Source of the DNA: Hemibagrus wyckioides
Taxonomy: Eukaryota; Chordata; Actinopteri; Siluriformes; Bagridae
Reading direction: 5' to 3'
Length of the DNA: 64,000 nt
Assembly: GCF_019097595.1 (NCBI RefSeq)
Contig: NC_080727.1
Location: 7,032,501-7,096,500, forward strand
Shown here one piece after another: positions 13,422 through 24,399 of the stretch. The position numbers were made by a program, and so were the translations under genes. The notes beneath the pieces were generated by a model. That model saw only the letters and a list, made by a program, of their open reading frames with translations, did not search any database and was not told where the DNA came from. Numbering within the stretch: the stretch's first letter is position 1; each line of letters starts with the position of its first letter.

Positions 13422-16400
13422 ATGTCATGGTAATGAAGCCATGTGTGATGGTGAGGATTGTGAAGCTTTTCATAGGTTGCATTTGTGTGGGTGTCTTGAT
13501 TGTGGGGGGCGAGAGGGCAGGCCGTGATTAAAGGGATGATAAACAGATGCGCTGCTTTATTATTGAAAAAGAAAAGGATGGAGAGAGGAGAGAAAAGTAA
13601 GCCGGTTCCATCCGAAATCTAAAACGTGGAGTGGAGTGGCCATGCGAATCTGCAGCACCATGGACTGTGTTCATGTTAAAAGAATCTCGGAAAGGACCGC
13701 AGGTAAACGTAAAGCACACGCGGCTTAGAGGTCAGTGCTGTGATAAACATCTGGGCACTTCTGCATTTCATAACAAAAGCTGAGGAAAGAAAAAATACTG
13801 CTTAATCATTTTCACCAAACAGTATGAAGCCAGAGTAAGGATTTTTTTTTTTTAAGAGAAGCAGCTCAGATCTTACAATTGCTGATTAGGTTGGAGAATA
13901 GGCTATGTAAGGAAAACCCCACGACGAGGTGCGCCGATATAGGAAACTAATCGATGACAGGAGTGGTGTGATGCAGCTTGACCCAAAGCACCACCGAGAC
14001 TGATTATTTCCACATAACAGCATGGCCAGAAGTGTTGAATCCCTCTAACATTAATAAGGTAAGATAAATGGTGGACGTCCCGTCCATGTACGTCTACAGT
14101 CTTAACGTCAATGGACTTCTGTTTCTATCTGGTTTCTTTTAGACCAGGCTGATAACAAATTAATAATAAAACATGACCATTACAAACACAATTATAGCTT
14201 ATTGTAGTCGATGCAACAAGAGTGCACTATTTAAACATATTAAGTATAGATATTAGAGCTATTATTTTAGTAGAATTTACATTCTCTGGTCTTCCATCTT
14301 AAACTTGTGTTCACTTTAAAGCTCCTGTTGTCCATCTAGTGCAGAACACAGGGGCCTTTTGCATTTCTCGTCCGAGCAATGTACAAATATCGATTTCTCT
14401 CAGCAACATATTCAAGAGTTTTAAGCAGATGCTGCAAAGCTGTCTCTAGTTTGTCCATAAATTCTTCATAAGATTTCATCGCACCCCTATTTTGAAGCAG
14501 CTCTTTACCTAAAAACGGCTGTTGGCAATATGAGTCACTCGGTAGAGCATCTTAAAATGATGTTATTCTATAAAGTGTGCTTGCTGTGGGAAATACAACA
14601 ACCGCTATTAATGCCTGGATTATGTGCCACAGAATAACAGAGGCAAGATGGACGCTGTTCATACTCGGCAACGTCGCATTATGATGAAGCCACCGGAGAT
14701 CACTGTGGTTTTACATTCTGCAACCAGGCGACTCACTGAGCAAGAACGACACCTTTACTCGTGGGAGCGAAATTACGCCTGAATAATATGATTTGAAAAT
14801 CTTCCGTAAAGCAGGGTTGCTCGAATAATAAGATGAACCCGAAGTTCCAGCTGCGTAAATTTTGTAGATTCAAACATGACTGAATAGCAACCTCAGCAAT
14901 CACAGAACACTTTAATCATCAATCAGAAGTGGTTATGTTTTGTTACGCAATGCCACTTTTGACCCTTGAGCACTTTTGACTCATAACAGATGATGAGATG
15001 GTGGTATTAGGTCTGAGGCAGAAAAAAGTCTGTTTTAATCACTTCATTAAATCAGACCATAGAAAATAACTGAATATAAAAATCATCTCTTTCTGACAAG
15101 ATGTCTCTACCCACGTAAGGTAGTTCTCTGGTCTGATGAGCGGGTGAACTTCCTTCAACTAAATCATTTACCTCAATGCCACAAGAGTACTTCAACGGCT
15201 TTAGTTTTTCTGAGCACGAATCATGTACTGGAGCACATCCTTTACTGGAACCACAATGATTCAAGTTAAAGCAGACAGGATTGCTCCGTACACTGAATGA
15301 ATCCGCTACGTTTTTTCTTTCCCCAGAACAGAAAGCTAAAATGTTTTTGCTTGGTCTGCATTTAGATGGACACACTCCGTATGTTCTGGGGTGATTTTTT
15401 TTTTTTTTTTTACAGCGACACGCTGTGCAGTCATTTCTCATTTCCATTCATACAGTGCAAAAACACCAGATCTTGTTTGTGACACAGATAGTACTCTTGC
15501 AAAGCAAAAGAAAAAGAAAAGAAGAGAGCATAGTGTACATATACATTGTAAAATACACCGAGTGACTGCTGTATGATCCGTATTTTCTGAACAGCACACA
15601 GATTTGGATTTGGATGGAGATCTTAATCATGTGACTGAACTTGCAGCACTGGCCAGCTGATTTTGCAGACCTTAACATTTAAACCAATCTGAAAGATTAA
15701 TCTGAAAATGACTCAAGTGTGGGCGATTTGCAAGACCGCACAATGTAAGAAAAGCCTGCCATGTCCATTTAAGAGAAGTGCGATTAAGCTTTGTGATTGC
15801 ACCATTAGGACATGGCAGGTGAGCACGGCCTTTACTTCGATACTGTGAAATAAAAAAGGATTAGCCTATATTACCAAGATACTAATATCCAAATAAAACA
15901 ATCAGCTGCCATGCGCATCGGTCCCAGTTCTTTAAGTAGACACCTGAGCCGCCTTGGCTGCTCCTTGTCAGTAAACATGATCAGCAAAGCTCAGGACCAG
16001 CAGGTTCAATCGCAAACGGCTCACTGCCTGGTGTCTTTGTGCGCTACACTGCACGAGGGTCCGTTATTTTCTCAGCCTATTTAGTGCACCTACGGAGGGA
16101 GCACACAGCCTTTTGGGATTCAGCCTGTGAATACGTTTTTGCTAACGAACCGATTTTAGTTAACGTTGGGGAAAGGGAAAAATAAAACAAAAAATAATTC
16201 AGACGCAGTATATCTGGCGACAAACGAACCTTTATTAACTGAAATATATATGTAAATAATCCAGAACAGTCTGCTGAAATTGGGCAGCGCTTGATAACAT
16301 GATGTCAACTGTATTAAGGGAATTATTAAACAGAGCTAATAGGCGTGATAACCGCCATGAAACGAATACATGTAAATTAGAAGCAATGTAGGTTTAAGAG

Positions 16401-16610
16401 GAGGATTAAATTCTGTTGCATTAATAAGAAAAACGTATATATTTACAGCCAGGACACTTGCTCAGCAGGGCTGGGTGTGTTAGCTTTAGCTAGCTTAGCT
16501 GCCTAACTAACTGACTGATATCGATGAAGGGAAACGGTTGATTTTCTCTTTACCTGAAAAGGGTTGCTGAAGTCCGGATCCGCGAATGGGTTGCTGTCGA
16601 AATCCGACAT
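3311..16610 (-). CDS. scamp1: scamp1, 5' part (coding exons 1-3 of a secretory carrier membrane protein)
   Basis: SCAMPs are four-pass membrane proteins of post-Golgi and endosomal recycling vesicles; the cytosolic N-terminus carries NPF motifs that bind EH-domain proteins. On the minus strand three coding exons join in frame: 16610-16554 (19 codons, starts [19 protein letters not shown]), 3716-3639 (26 codons, [10 protein letters not shown]...[11 protein letters not shown]) and 3418-3311 (36 codons, includes [10 protein letters not shown]). All junctions are phase 0 with AG acceptors and GT donors (GTAAAG, GTAAGT, GTACAA). The 81 residues match the SCAMP N-terminal region with three NPF motifs; [10 protein letters not shown] points to SCAMP1 rather than SCAMP2. 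The coiled coil and membrane segments are not in the window and must lie to the left. The start is the first ATG after a GC-rich leader. The gene is divergent from torsin copy A. Confidence 0.93.
3639..3716 (-). CDS. scamp1: scamp1 coding exon 2
   Basis: This exon has 26 codons in phase 0. The acceptor is TTTTTCCAG and the donor GTAAGT. It carries the conserved [10 protein letters not shown] stretch and the third NPF (YNPFTD). Confidence 0.93.
5400..5690. repeat. diverged intronic duplicate, copy 1
   Basis: This segment resembles 7000-7300 in order and orientation. Shared landmarks are ATCAGAC(A/G)TGTGTGCAC, CAGAGACTGGA, TGGCAACCCTGACTGCA and TCAATGTGAAGCTTT. The pair is either an old local duplication or two copies of an unrecognised interspersed repeat in scamp1 intron 1. 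Confidence 0.6.
7000..7300. repeat. diverged intronic duplicate, copy 2
   Basis: Partner of 5400-5690; the same landmarks appear in the same order, with many small indels between them. Confidence 0.6.
8477..9184 (-). mobile_element. non-autonomous Tc1-like element (internally deleted), split by a SINE
   Basis: The left end, after TA at 8475, reads CACTATACAGCAAAATGTTTG. The right end GTCCACAAACATTTGGCCATATAGTGT is its inverted counterpart. The interior carries decayed minus-strand transposase sequence around 8800-9000 (GGAAAGCCTTC..., CTTGAAGATTTGCGAC...). A tRNA-type SINE interrupts it at about 8587-8791. These ends are typical of the fish Tc1 group with CACTATATGGCC termini. The right TA is degraded. 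No functional transposase remains. Confidence 0.72.
8587..8791 (+). mobile_element. tRNA-derived SINE inside the Tc1-like element
   Basis: It has an RNA polymerase III box A-like TAGCTCAAGTGG at 8598-8609 and a box B-like GGTTCAAGCCC at 8634-8644, then a non-tRNA body and a tail ending in an A-rich AATAAAAAAGA. It splits the Tc1-like element between CCACTCTTCT and GAAGGCTTTCC; CTTCT-like flanks are candidate target-site duplications. The upstream half is tRNA-like but this is not a folded tRNA gene. Confidence 0.75.
9185..13004. other. scamp1 intron 1, middle part, no gene seen
   Basis: No exon of a known family is seen. It contains a short (ATGA)n-ended repeat fragment at about 10005-10055, an (AAT)n microsatellite at 11397-11431 and a poly-T tract at about 11799-11818. 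A 149-codon open frame at 10765-11214 has no recognisable family and sits in AT-rich intron. Confidence 0.5.
11397..11431. repeat. (AAT)n microsatellite
   Basis: About 11 uninterrupted AAT units. On the minus strand this creates an artefactual poly-leucine frame. Confidence 0.9.
13005..13180 (-). mobile_element. Tc1-like transposase C-terminal remnant
   Basis: The minus strand reads a decayed end of a Tc1 transposase: [18 protein letters not shown] residues, then a stop. The inverted terminus (CATCAGCCAGAACATTAAA...) is on the left. It belongs to the same family as the remnants at 19601, 34430, 40560 and 44853. Only the 3' terminal part is left. Confidence 0.72.
13387..13420. repeat. (CT)n(GT)n microsatellite
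   Basis: Compound dinucleotide run in scamp1 intron 1. Confidence 0.85.
13421..16553. other. scamp1 intron 1, proximal part, no gene seen
   Basis: This is AT-rich sequence with short homopolymers (about 13840, 15390-15412). No exon or recognisable mobile element is seen. Confidence 0.5.
16554..16610 (-). CDS. scamp1: scamp1 coding exon 1
   Basis: It encodes the first 19 residues with two NPF motifs (NPFAD and NPFQ). The ATG is at 16610 and the donor GTAAAG follows Gln19. Confidence 0.92.
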
Positions 16611-16800
16611 TTCGTGAGTGAACTGTCTTCACGCTACAAGAACAATAAAACCGTAACAACCGTAACACTAATGTTAACCCTCTCCTGCACAGCGGCGGCG
16701 GCAGCAGCGGAGGCAGCAGCAACAACTCTCCACTGATCTGCAGCTGCAAAATGGCAGGACCGGAAGTGACGTGTGCGTGCCGTTTGTCAATGGATCAACC
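16611..16800 (-). promoter_or_regulatory. scamp1: scamp1 5' UTR / core promoter region
   Basis: Immediately upstream of the scamp1 ATG the base composition turns GC-rich, with a run of GGC/AGC-type triplets at about 16690-16725. An ETS-like core CCGGAAGTG followed at once by TGACGT (CRE-like half) lies at 16760-16772. This is typical of TATA-less housekeeping promoters. The transcription start cannot be placed from sequence alone. Confidence 0.5.
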
Positions 16801-16984
16801 GATCACTTCAGAGCTTTCGCGGCGTTTTTATTACAGTAATAATAATAAAACCACAGTTCTATACCGAACTTCTATTTTTATTCTACTGTTTATTGTTTAA
16901 AATATTCGACATTTCTAATCAATGCATTATAAATAGGACGTTCCGATCATTTTATGATGGATTTTAGGTTTTTATTTAAGATTC

Positions 16985-17413
16985 TTTTTTTTTTTTTCCA
17001 TTCTCAGTATATTTTTGATATACTTTAGCAAAACACTGAAATGCTTTGTCAGTTAGATGTGACATCAGGTCGCAAAGAAAAACATATCTACGTGTAAAGT
17101 GCAAGTGCTGTCACCTAGAGGCTAAAATGGTCATTTTAACTGTTAAGAAGATGATTAGAATTCGTACTAACAGTAGTAGTACCAGTAACACATGGACCAC
17201 TACATGTACTGGTAATAATTATAGTAGCTGTAGCAATAACTCTGTTTACATCTGGGTTTTTGATATGGGAAAACAAAAAAGTTTAGTCTTTATGATATCA
17301 CAGAAGGCTCCTTTCCTGTACAAGAGTAATTTGCAGATAACACAATAATGAATATTATTTTATTCATAGTCTTTGTACAATGAAATATGTAATGAAATCT
17401 GCATCTTTGTTTC

Positions 17414-17448
<35 letters not shown>

Positions 17449-17540
17449 CATCAACATCAACAGCAGTAGTAGTAGCAGTTGTAGTAATAATAGTATTTGA
17501 AAACAGTGCTTTTAATTTAGCATTTCAGTATAGGGGAATT
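16985..17540. repeat. duplicated segment upstream of torsin A (partner at 25462-25900)
   Basis: It shares GTGCTGTCACCTA(A/G)AGGCTAAAATGGTCAT, TGTACTGGTAATAATTATA and AATAACTCTGTTT in the same order with 25462-25900. The two copies bracket torsin gene A, which suggests that they mark the edges of the ancestral tandem-duplication unit (about 8.4 kb). A (TAA)n tract at 17417-17446 lies inside this copy. Confidence 0.75.
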
Positions 17541-17862
17541 AGTAGACGAGCCAATAAAATACAGGTATATACACTATATCCAAAGAAATAATTACAAAAA
17601 CAAGGGGAAAAGTATTTATAAATGTTATCTGGTATTTTCTATCTATAAAAGAAAAATATCGTCTAATACATGCACAGTATATTAATGATAAAAGAACCCG
17701 AAATGGTCTTGGAGCATTTATCACTAGATTTATCGAACTATAGCTATTTGTTTGTTTGTATGTGTTTAATTAACTTTTTTTTGCAGAGTGGAATAAATAA
17801 TAGTTTATTTAATTATTTTTTTTGTTACTACTTGGTTACTACAACAAAAACAACAACAACAA

Positions 17863-17863
17863 C

Positions 17864-17915
<52 letters not shown>
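17863..17915. repeat. (AAT)n microsatellite
   Basis: Long imperfect AAT/ATA run upstream of torsin A exon 1a. Confidence 0.9.
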
Positions 17916-17916
<1 letters not shown>

Positions 17917-18360
17917 TAAATCGTTTGTTTATTATTATTATTATTTTTAACATCTGTGTAACATCTTTTTAACATCTTTTTAGCATCTTTTTTAACACCA
18001 GTCAGTAACCAAACTTGCCGGAAGTGGTTTGTCCAAAAGCAGATGTTGCCATAGTACCGGATCTTCGCTATTAACTTGATTTGTAGAACCTAAATGAGAC
18101 AACACAAATCTTGTTGAATTAAGCCTCACATTGCGCCTTAGCTTACCCTCCCGTTATTTTTATTAGGTGACAGGTGACAGGAGCCGAAGTCCATTTTGCT
18201 ATCTATTTCAAGCAGATAATCAGTAGGAAACAGGACTGTGAGACAGATATTTACCACTATATTATTAATTAACGAAGAACTGTCACAAAACGAGCTAATT
18301 CGGTACAAAAGGAGGCAATGTTATTTTTTGCCTAATAATCTTACAAGCACAGAGCCACTC

Positions 18361-18520
18361 TGAACTTTGTGGGACCACGAGCAGGTCCTCGCAACACTTC
18401 GCGATATCATACGATATCTTAAAACCTAGCCGGTATACCGTGCAGACCACCCGAAAGAGGAGACATCATTGTGAGTATCAAGGGTCACTTTAAACCGCGC
18501 TGACTCACAAAAGAAACAAC
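18361..18520 (+). promoter_or_regulatory. proximal promoter / 5' UTR of torsin A exon 1a
   Basis: About 100 bp before the ATG (GCAGACCACCCGAAAGAGGAGACATCATTGTGA...) is conserved with the leaders of copies C (about 39275-39340) and D (about 62435-62500), so it is probably transcribed leader. The NRF1-like palindrome seen upstream of C and D is not present here. An ETS-like GCCGGAAGTGG lies farther up at about 18017-18027. Confidence 0.45.
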
Positions 18521-20286
18521 ATGCGGCCAAGATGGATCCTAGTTCCACTTCTTTGCACAGAATGGAGTTTAATGATCATGACGGCGGAAGCATTAGAGCC
18601 GATCTCAACTAGCCTGGCTGTTGGTATCGCAGCTGCTGTAACCGGATTTCTAGCTCGGTATCCAAATGTACTGTATTACTTTCAGGAGTGTTGCAGACCA
18701 GAGTGGATCTCCTACAATAAAACAGGTTTGTAAGTTATCTGTCCAGTAAGGGTACTTAGTTTATGTATGTACAGGAAGTTATCTAGTATGGCATCCTTGT
18801 ATCGGATGTCATGACTGCAAGAATTTATTATCACATGATATTATAACGTGCTTAAAGACGAATTAAAGATATACATTAGTCGCTTTGGTTAGAGGAAATA
18901 CACGTTAACATTGCCGATTTTTTTAAACAAAGCTTGACATTCAGAGGGGATATAGGTGCTCACTTAAATGGTGCGACACAAGCCTTGTCATAAATGAATA
19001 TTTATTGAATAATTTTCTATTTAATAAGTCATTTTATATCACACTTTTGTTCAGCTATTTGTGTGGCACAGAAAAATTGCGTCACGGGCTGTTGCGAGGT
19101 GTGTCGCATGAAAGTGACGTCGTTCCAGAGCTAAGCGGAACTACTGGAGCCAATTCACTTCCCAATCTGATTCCTTTTCCAAAACAATCTTTATGTATGA
19201 CTTAATTTACAATGAAAGAAAAAGCCTCGTTGGTGTTGCATTTTATCTTGATAACGGGCGTTATTGTACAGGCTTTCGAACCTATAAGTACAACCATTCT
19301 GACAGGAGCTGGCATGGCCGCTTTGGGAAAGAAATTGTACAATTATTTAGTTGAGACATGTAATGAGCACTGGGTCGGCTTCAACAAGACTGGTAAGCAC
19401 AAACACAGCAAACAGCTCATGATGTTATATAAGTGTGTGTGTGTGTGTGTGTGTGTGTAAATGTTTTTCATTTGCCGGAGGTTTTCGCTTTGGCTAGCTT
19501 TAGCTTATCTGTTTATTTTTTGGTGTTCTGGATAGTGTAGATTTTTCTTTCAGTTTATTACAATTAGGAAACTATTCAGGATTAACACCTAAACTTCTAC
19601 ATCGATCAGCCTTAACATTAAAACCACTGACAGGTGAAGTGAAATTGCATACAATAAGGTGGAATATATTAGGCAGAAAGTAAACAGTCAGTTCTCTGTG
19701 TTGGAAGTAGGAAATGTGGGCAAGTGTAAGGTTCTGAGCGACTTGAGGCTCATTGATGTTCTTGGGGTGTGAAGGCTACTGTAGCACAAATTGCTGGAAA
19801 AGGCGAATATTGGCTATGACAGAAAAATATCATAAGACACAGAGCGTCACAGGTTGCTGTGAATGGTGTTGCGTAGACACAGACTGCTCAAAGTGACCAT
19901 GCTGACCCCGTCCACTGCCGAAAGCACCTACTGTAGGGATGCAAGCATCAGAACTGGACCATAAAGCAATGGAAGCATGGACTGGTCTGATGAATTGTGT
20001 TTTCTTTTACCATCATGTGGACGATCGAGTTTTTGTGCACCTAGGGGAAGAGATGAACACGTGAACACGCACTGGGAAGATGCAGGTGAAGGCAGTGTGT
20101 TATTCTGGGCGATGTTTTGCTGGGAAACTGTGGGTCCTGACATTCATGTGGATGTTACTTTGACACGTACCACCTACCTAACATTGTTGCAGACCAAGTA
20201 CACTCCTTCTTGACAACAGTACGTATTTCCTATCGGCATGGTCTTCTTTCAGCGGGATGATGTACTCTGCCAGATGTTTTGAGGGC

Positions 20287-20340
<54 letters not shown>

Positions 20341-21930
20341 AAGAATAAACCACACAAACCTAAAGGAAGACAAACCTTGTTTACAGCTTTAAAGTCTATC
20401 ACTGTTAAAATCTGCAGTGAAGGAGCTTAGAGTATAGGAGGCTTTAAAAAAAAAAATTTTTACTTAGTACACACACAAGTGAGTATGAAGCTGAAGTGCA
20501 TCATATCAGATGTAGCAGCCATATTTCTTTCCTTACATGTACATTCAGCAATTGGCAGACTCCCTATTACAGAGCAATGTACAAAAGTCAAATTTTTTTT
20601 AACAAATAGGGAAAAATATGGTAGCTCTTCATTTAAAGACAGCCTGTGACTCTGCTGTCCTGACATCTAGGGGAAGTTCATTCCACCATCTAGGTACCAG
20701 AACAGAGTAGAGTCTTGATGTGTACCTTCCTTGTACCCTGAGAGATGGTGGGATCAGTTGAGCTGTCCTGGAAGTGCAAGGTTCATTCTTGGTCCAGTGT
20801 TTTTAGGGATCCATTTGGATCGAGTGTTCATCATTATCTCATCATCTATTGTGTTGTTGCATAATGGGCAATCATTCTCTTATTTTCAGGTCTTGAAGCA
20901 GATCTGCAGAGCAAGCTGTTTGGCCAGCATGTAGCGTCTCGTGTCATCCTTAAAGCTGTGACTGGCTTCATGAACACAGAGAACCCGAAGAAGCCCCTTG
21001 TCCTCTCGCTGCATGGCTGGACCGGCACAGGCAAAAACTTTGTCAGTCAGATAATTGCCAAAAACATTTACCAGCGTGGAATGATAAGCGGATTTGTGCA
21101 CTTGTTCACCGCCACGGCACACTTCCCACATGAAGCTGAGATGGATTTGTACAAGGTACTGCACGAGTTAATCCTGACAGACAACACTATAAGCTATAAG
21201 TGGTAGTGTTTGGAGTATCTCTCTGATATTTTTTCTGATCATTTGTGAGATATGTGATTTAGATCAGTAAGAATTGTAAGAATCAGGGCAGGACTGGTTG
21301 TGCAGAAATGTAATCTCCAGACTTTGCTGATATAATTGTGCTGCTTATACATCTGAAACATGCACAAGACAGATTAATATTCACTGCCACTGAACTGTGC
21401 AATGTGGTGATGTGTGCCATGGAACATCATGCAGGATTCTTTTTACCAGAGGCCAAGAATCGAATTCAGCCTGTTTTGTTGTGGCCGTGTTCATTATTGA
21501 ATGTCTTTGTGATGTTATACTCCACAGTGGTGGTTATTGGCTCATAGAAACGTTCCAAAACCCACCTGAAAAGTGCTTGTTTATAAGCTTATAAAAATTG
21601 AAGACATCATTGTAAACTACTAAAATTCTGTGTGAGGTTATCCAAACAGAGGGAGAAAAAGAAACGTCCCATACTGAAAGTCAGCAGTGTCCTGAATCAT
21701 TTTATATCAAACTTGCGACCAGAAAATTATTTATTTATTTATACTGATTAAAAAAAATATCCCATAAGTCAATTTTTGTTCCACAGACAGAATGGAACAC
21801 CAGTAAAAAGGGTTAATAGCTGTGGTGCTTTCTAGGCACATGGTGATATAAAATGCAGTTGTTACATCATGACCATTACCTTTTTTTCTTATGATTAATC
21901 ACAATATTCCTATTAATTAATGTTTCTTTT

Positions 21931-21967
<37 letters not shown>

Positions 21968-24399
21968 TCCCAACTGCAGCAGTGGATAAAGGGCAATGTG
22001 TCTGCCTGCCCACGCTCCATGTTCATATTCGATGAGATGGATAAGATGAACCCGGGCCTGATCGACAGCATCAAACCCTACTTAGATTATTACGAAACTC
22101 TAAATGGAGTCTCCTACCGCAAGGCCATCTTTATCTTTCTAAGGTCTCTAACACCATCTTTGTGTAGAACTAATAATTAAATTTGTTGTACATTTAATTA
22201 CATAAAAATCATTTTGGTTTAATGTAGTGACGTTATTGTTGGCTGCAGGGTCTGTATGGATTCAGGCAGTTTTAATAAGTCAGGGGGTGTCACAAACTCA
22301 TGAACTCTTTATGCAGAGATTCATGTTTTCCATGTTTATGACATTTTAAACAGCATCTTTATTAGAGTGTATGAGGGACACTGACCTGCACCAGAAAACT
22401 GTAAATTGTTTTACCAGGTTAATTGTAATGTAAGATGCTTGAATTTCATCATCTTTATATTTTCCTATAGCACAGCTTGCTTTGAAAATCCATTCAGATT
22501 CATTTCATGCTGTCTATCAAATTTGCCTGTACACATACACTACTCTCTTGTCACCCAGTATCTAATGGGCTCAGATTTAGGAGTACACATAAATGAGTAC
22601 AGTATTGGACCGATACCAGTAATGATATAAATGCATCCTACATTATACTACACTATGTATTGCAGTATGATCAGATTTAGATCAGAAATGTTTAACAAAA
22701 ATTAATCGTAAAATGATCTGTTATCAAGTGGAACAGGTTTAATGCCCCCTTTATGTTTTTGTTTCTACTCCATAGTAATGCCGGCGGTGAAAACATTGTG
22801 CAGGTGGCGCTGGATTTTTGGAAAGGAGGAAGGGATCGAGAAGAGATTGAGCTGAAACATTTGGAGAAAGCCCTGTCACTGTCTGTTTTTAACAACAAGA
22901 ACAGTACGTAGAGCAGGATTCCTGAGTGACTTGAAAGAAAAGTGTTCACTCTATTCATCAGCCAGGAGTCCAAAGGGATTGACTCTAAAGCTGTGTTCAC
23001 ACATACAGTGATTATCACTACAAGTCTCTTTATTATGATGTCATCAGGAGGGCGTTCCTGTTACTAGTTGTCATAATGATATGGTTGATCAGTGGGTGGT
23101 GCAGCTAGCGTTCCAGATCTGCTTTCTAGCAGCTAAAATGAAAGATTCTGGAGGGAGCTTTGGTGTATAAAATTCAGCAGTGAAAATCTGCATCAAGAAG
23201 AAGCGTGTTTTATTTGCCACAGATCACGATGCACTTTACTGTCTTCACTCCCATTGCTAGTGGCTGCACCGAGTCGCTCCAGTTTAACTTGTCTTAACTT
23301 CACTGGACATCTCCAGTCACTTTGTTGCTGAGAGTCACTGCATGCGTGCGAACATAGCTTTAAAGTGTGTTCAGCATCCGTCTGATATACCATTAACATG
23401 TGCACTAAAAGATGTGTTGTCTGGCTTTATGGGTCTCAGAGGAAGCATGTACTATACTGCATGCAACAGGGCAAATAGGTCATAATAAAAATGGGGGTAT
23501 AAAGGGGAACAATATGGTTCTTTTCAGTAGCCTTAAAATCTCAATATGTTTCATTTCAAATGCATGTTGTATTTCAGATTTAGTGTTAGGGGTTTTGTGA
23601 TGCGTAGACAAGATGTTGAGCTTGCACTCTGACCGATAAAGACGTAACGTATTGTACAGGACTTTTTCCTTTTGCATTGTTGTGCATGGCAACTTAAAAT
23701 TAGTGCCGTCTCTTTCAGCAACATTTTGTTTGACTACGCTATCAGAGCAACTCGATTCCTATGTAGACTAATGCAAGTCTGATTAGACCACATATAATGT
23801 CGCATCTTGTTGGTTATAGACATATACTGATTTTAGTGTCTATAAGGAGTTATTAATATTTTTTATACAGTATATCATAAACACTGAAGTAAGTACAGAT
23901 GCTCTTTTTTATTTGGCATTGCATTGGCCCAATGCAATTGCTTTATAAGTGAAGGCAATTCACCAAACTACTTTCGTTAGTGAGCGCTCTTTTAACACAC
24001 TGTAAACTTTACGAGATGATGGCTTTAAAAATACAGTTTATAGATGGATGCTGATCTGAAAGTGATGTAGAATTTTACAAAGTTTGTGGTTGAAAGCTTT
24101 AGGAGGAACAACACATTTAAGAACATTCCACTCTCTCTGTCTCTGTTTTTCTAGGTGGGTTTTGGCACACAAGCCTAATAGACAAGAACTTGGTGGACTT
24201 CTTTGTGCCCTTTCTCCCCCTGGAGTACAAACACGTTGTGCAGTGCGGCCGAGCCGAGATGATCAGCAAGGGCCTGAAACCCAACGAAGAGGCTGTGGAG
24301 CAAATGGCACGTGACATGAACTATTTCCCTCAAGATGAGCGTGTCTTTTCCATGAAGGGCTGCAAGGTTATCTCCAGCAGGCTGGACTTCTACATTTAA
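18521..24399 (+). CDS. tor1: torsin-1-like AAA+ ATPase, copy A (complete)
   Basis: Torsins are ER and nuclear-envelope lumen AAA+ ATPases activated by LAP1/LULL1. Coding exons: 18521-18725 (1a), 20890-21155, 21968-22143, 22776-22903, 24155-24399. All have GT/AG junctions and join in frame to 339 residues (human TorsinA has 332). Exon 1a encodes a hydrophobic signal/membrane anchor, then EPIS and an ECC motif. Walker A is GWTGTGKN (about 111-118); Walker B is FIFDEMDK (about 176-183) with catalytic Glu180 present; sensor-1 Asn is in IFLSNAGG, rebuilt across exons 3/4; GCK sensor-2 with its conserved cysteine is near the C-terminus, and the partner cysteine is in [13 protein letters not shown] and NKT are glycosylation sequons. 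The stop is followed by a 3' UTR with AATAAA at 24739. It is the first member of a tandem array and divergent from scamp1. Confidence 0.95.
19212..19392 (+). CDS. tor1: alternative first exon 1b of torsin copy A
   Basis: A second ATG exon lies 486 bp after exon 1a. It encodes [19 protein letters not shown], then QAFEPIST, a second hydrophobic stretch and ends NKTG at a GTAAGC donor. It ends in phase 1, exactly like exon 1a, so it would splice to the exon at 20890 and give a 331-residue torsin. Both first exons carry a signal peptide, an EPIS motif and a terminal NKT sequon but are otherwise dissimilar. Exon 1a has no acceptor role for 1b, so they are expected to be mutually exclusive and to have separate promoters. 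Decayed copies of 1b are found at 34087 (copy B) and about 63142 (copy D), and none in copy C. Confidence 0.85.
19434..19459. repeat. (GT)n microsatellite in torsin A intron
   Basis: Pure GT run starting about 40 bp after the exon 1b donor. Confidence 0.9.
19601..20288 (+). mobile_element. Tc1-like transposon remnant in torsin A intron
   Basis: It starts with the inverted terminus ATCGATCAGCC...ACATTAAAACC. It then follows a decayed transposase in the plus orientation: WSDE-like catalytic region at about 19983, then [13 protein letters not shown] and [12 protein letters not shown], ending in a degraded FQRDD-like stretch (about 20255). The 3' third and right terminus are missing, replaced by an (ATT)n run at 20288. 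Related deleted copies sit at matching places in torsin B (34430) and C (40560), so the insertion predates the gene duplications. Confidence 0.82.
20288..20339. repeat. (ATT)n microsatellite
   Basis: About 17 ATT units at the broken end of the Tc1-like remnant. Confidence 0.9.
20535..20820. repeat. interspersed repeat fragment in torsin A intron
   Basis: It begins with a CATTCAGCAATTGGCAGACTCCC...GTACAAAAG stretch, the diverged form of the abundant fish motif CATTTGGCAGACGCCCTTATCCAGAGC. It continues into a sequence (TTCATTCCACCATCTAGGTACCAGAACAGAG) common in fish repeats. The CATTTGGCA part recurs in torsin C at about 40955-41000. The family is not identified. Confidence 0.5.
21939..21965. 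repeat. (GT)n run directly before torsin A exon 3
   Basis: The GT run ends in the AG acceptor at 21966-21967. The same run precedes exon 3 of copy C (42325-42354), so it was inherited through duplication. Being a polypyrimidine-poor acceptor, its length could influence splicing. Confidence 0.85.

Noticed and set aside
17670..17972. 100-codon frame ending in poly-Ile
   Set aside because: Driven by an (AAT)n run upstream of torsin A; no similarity.
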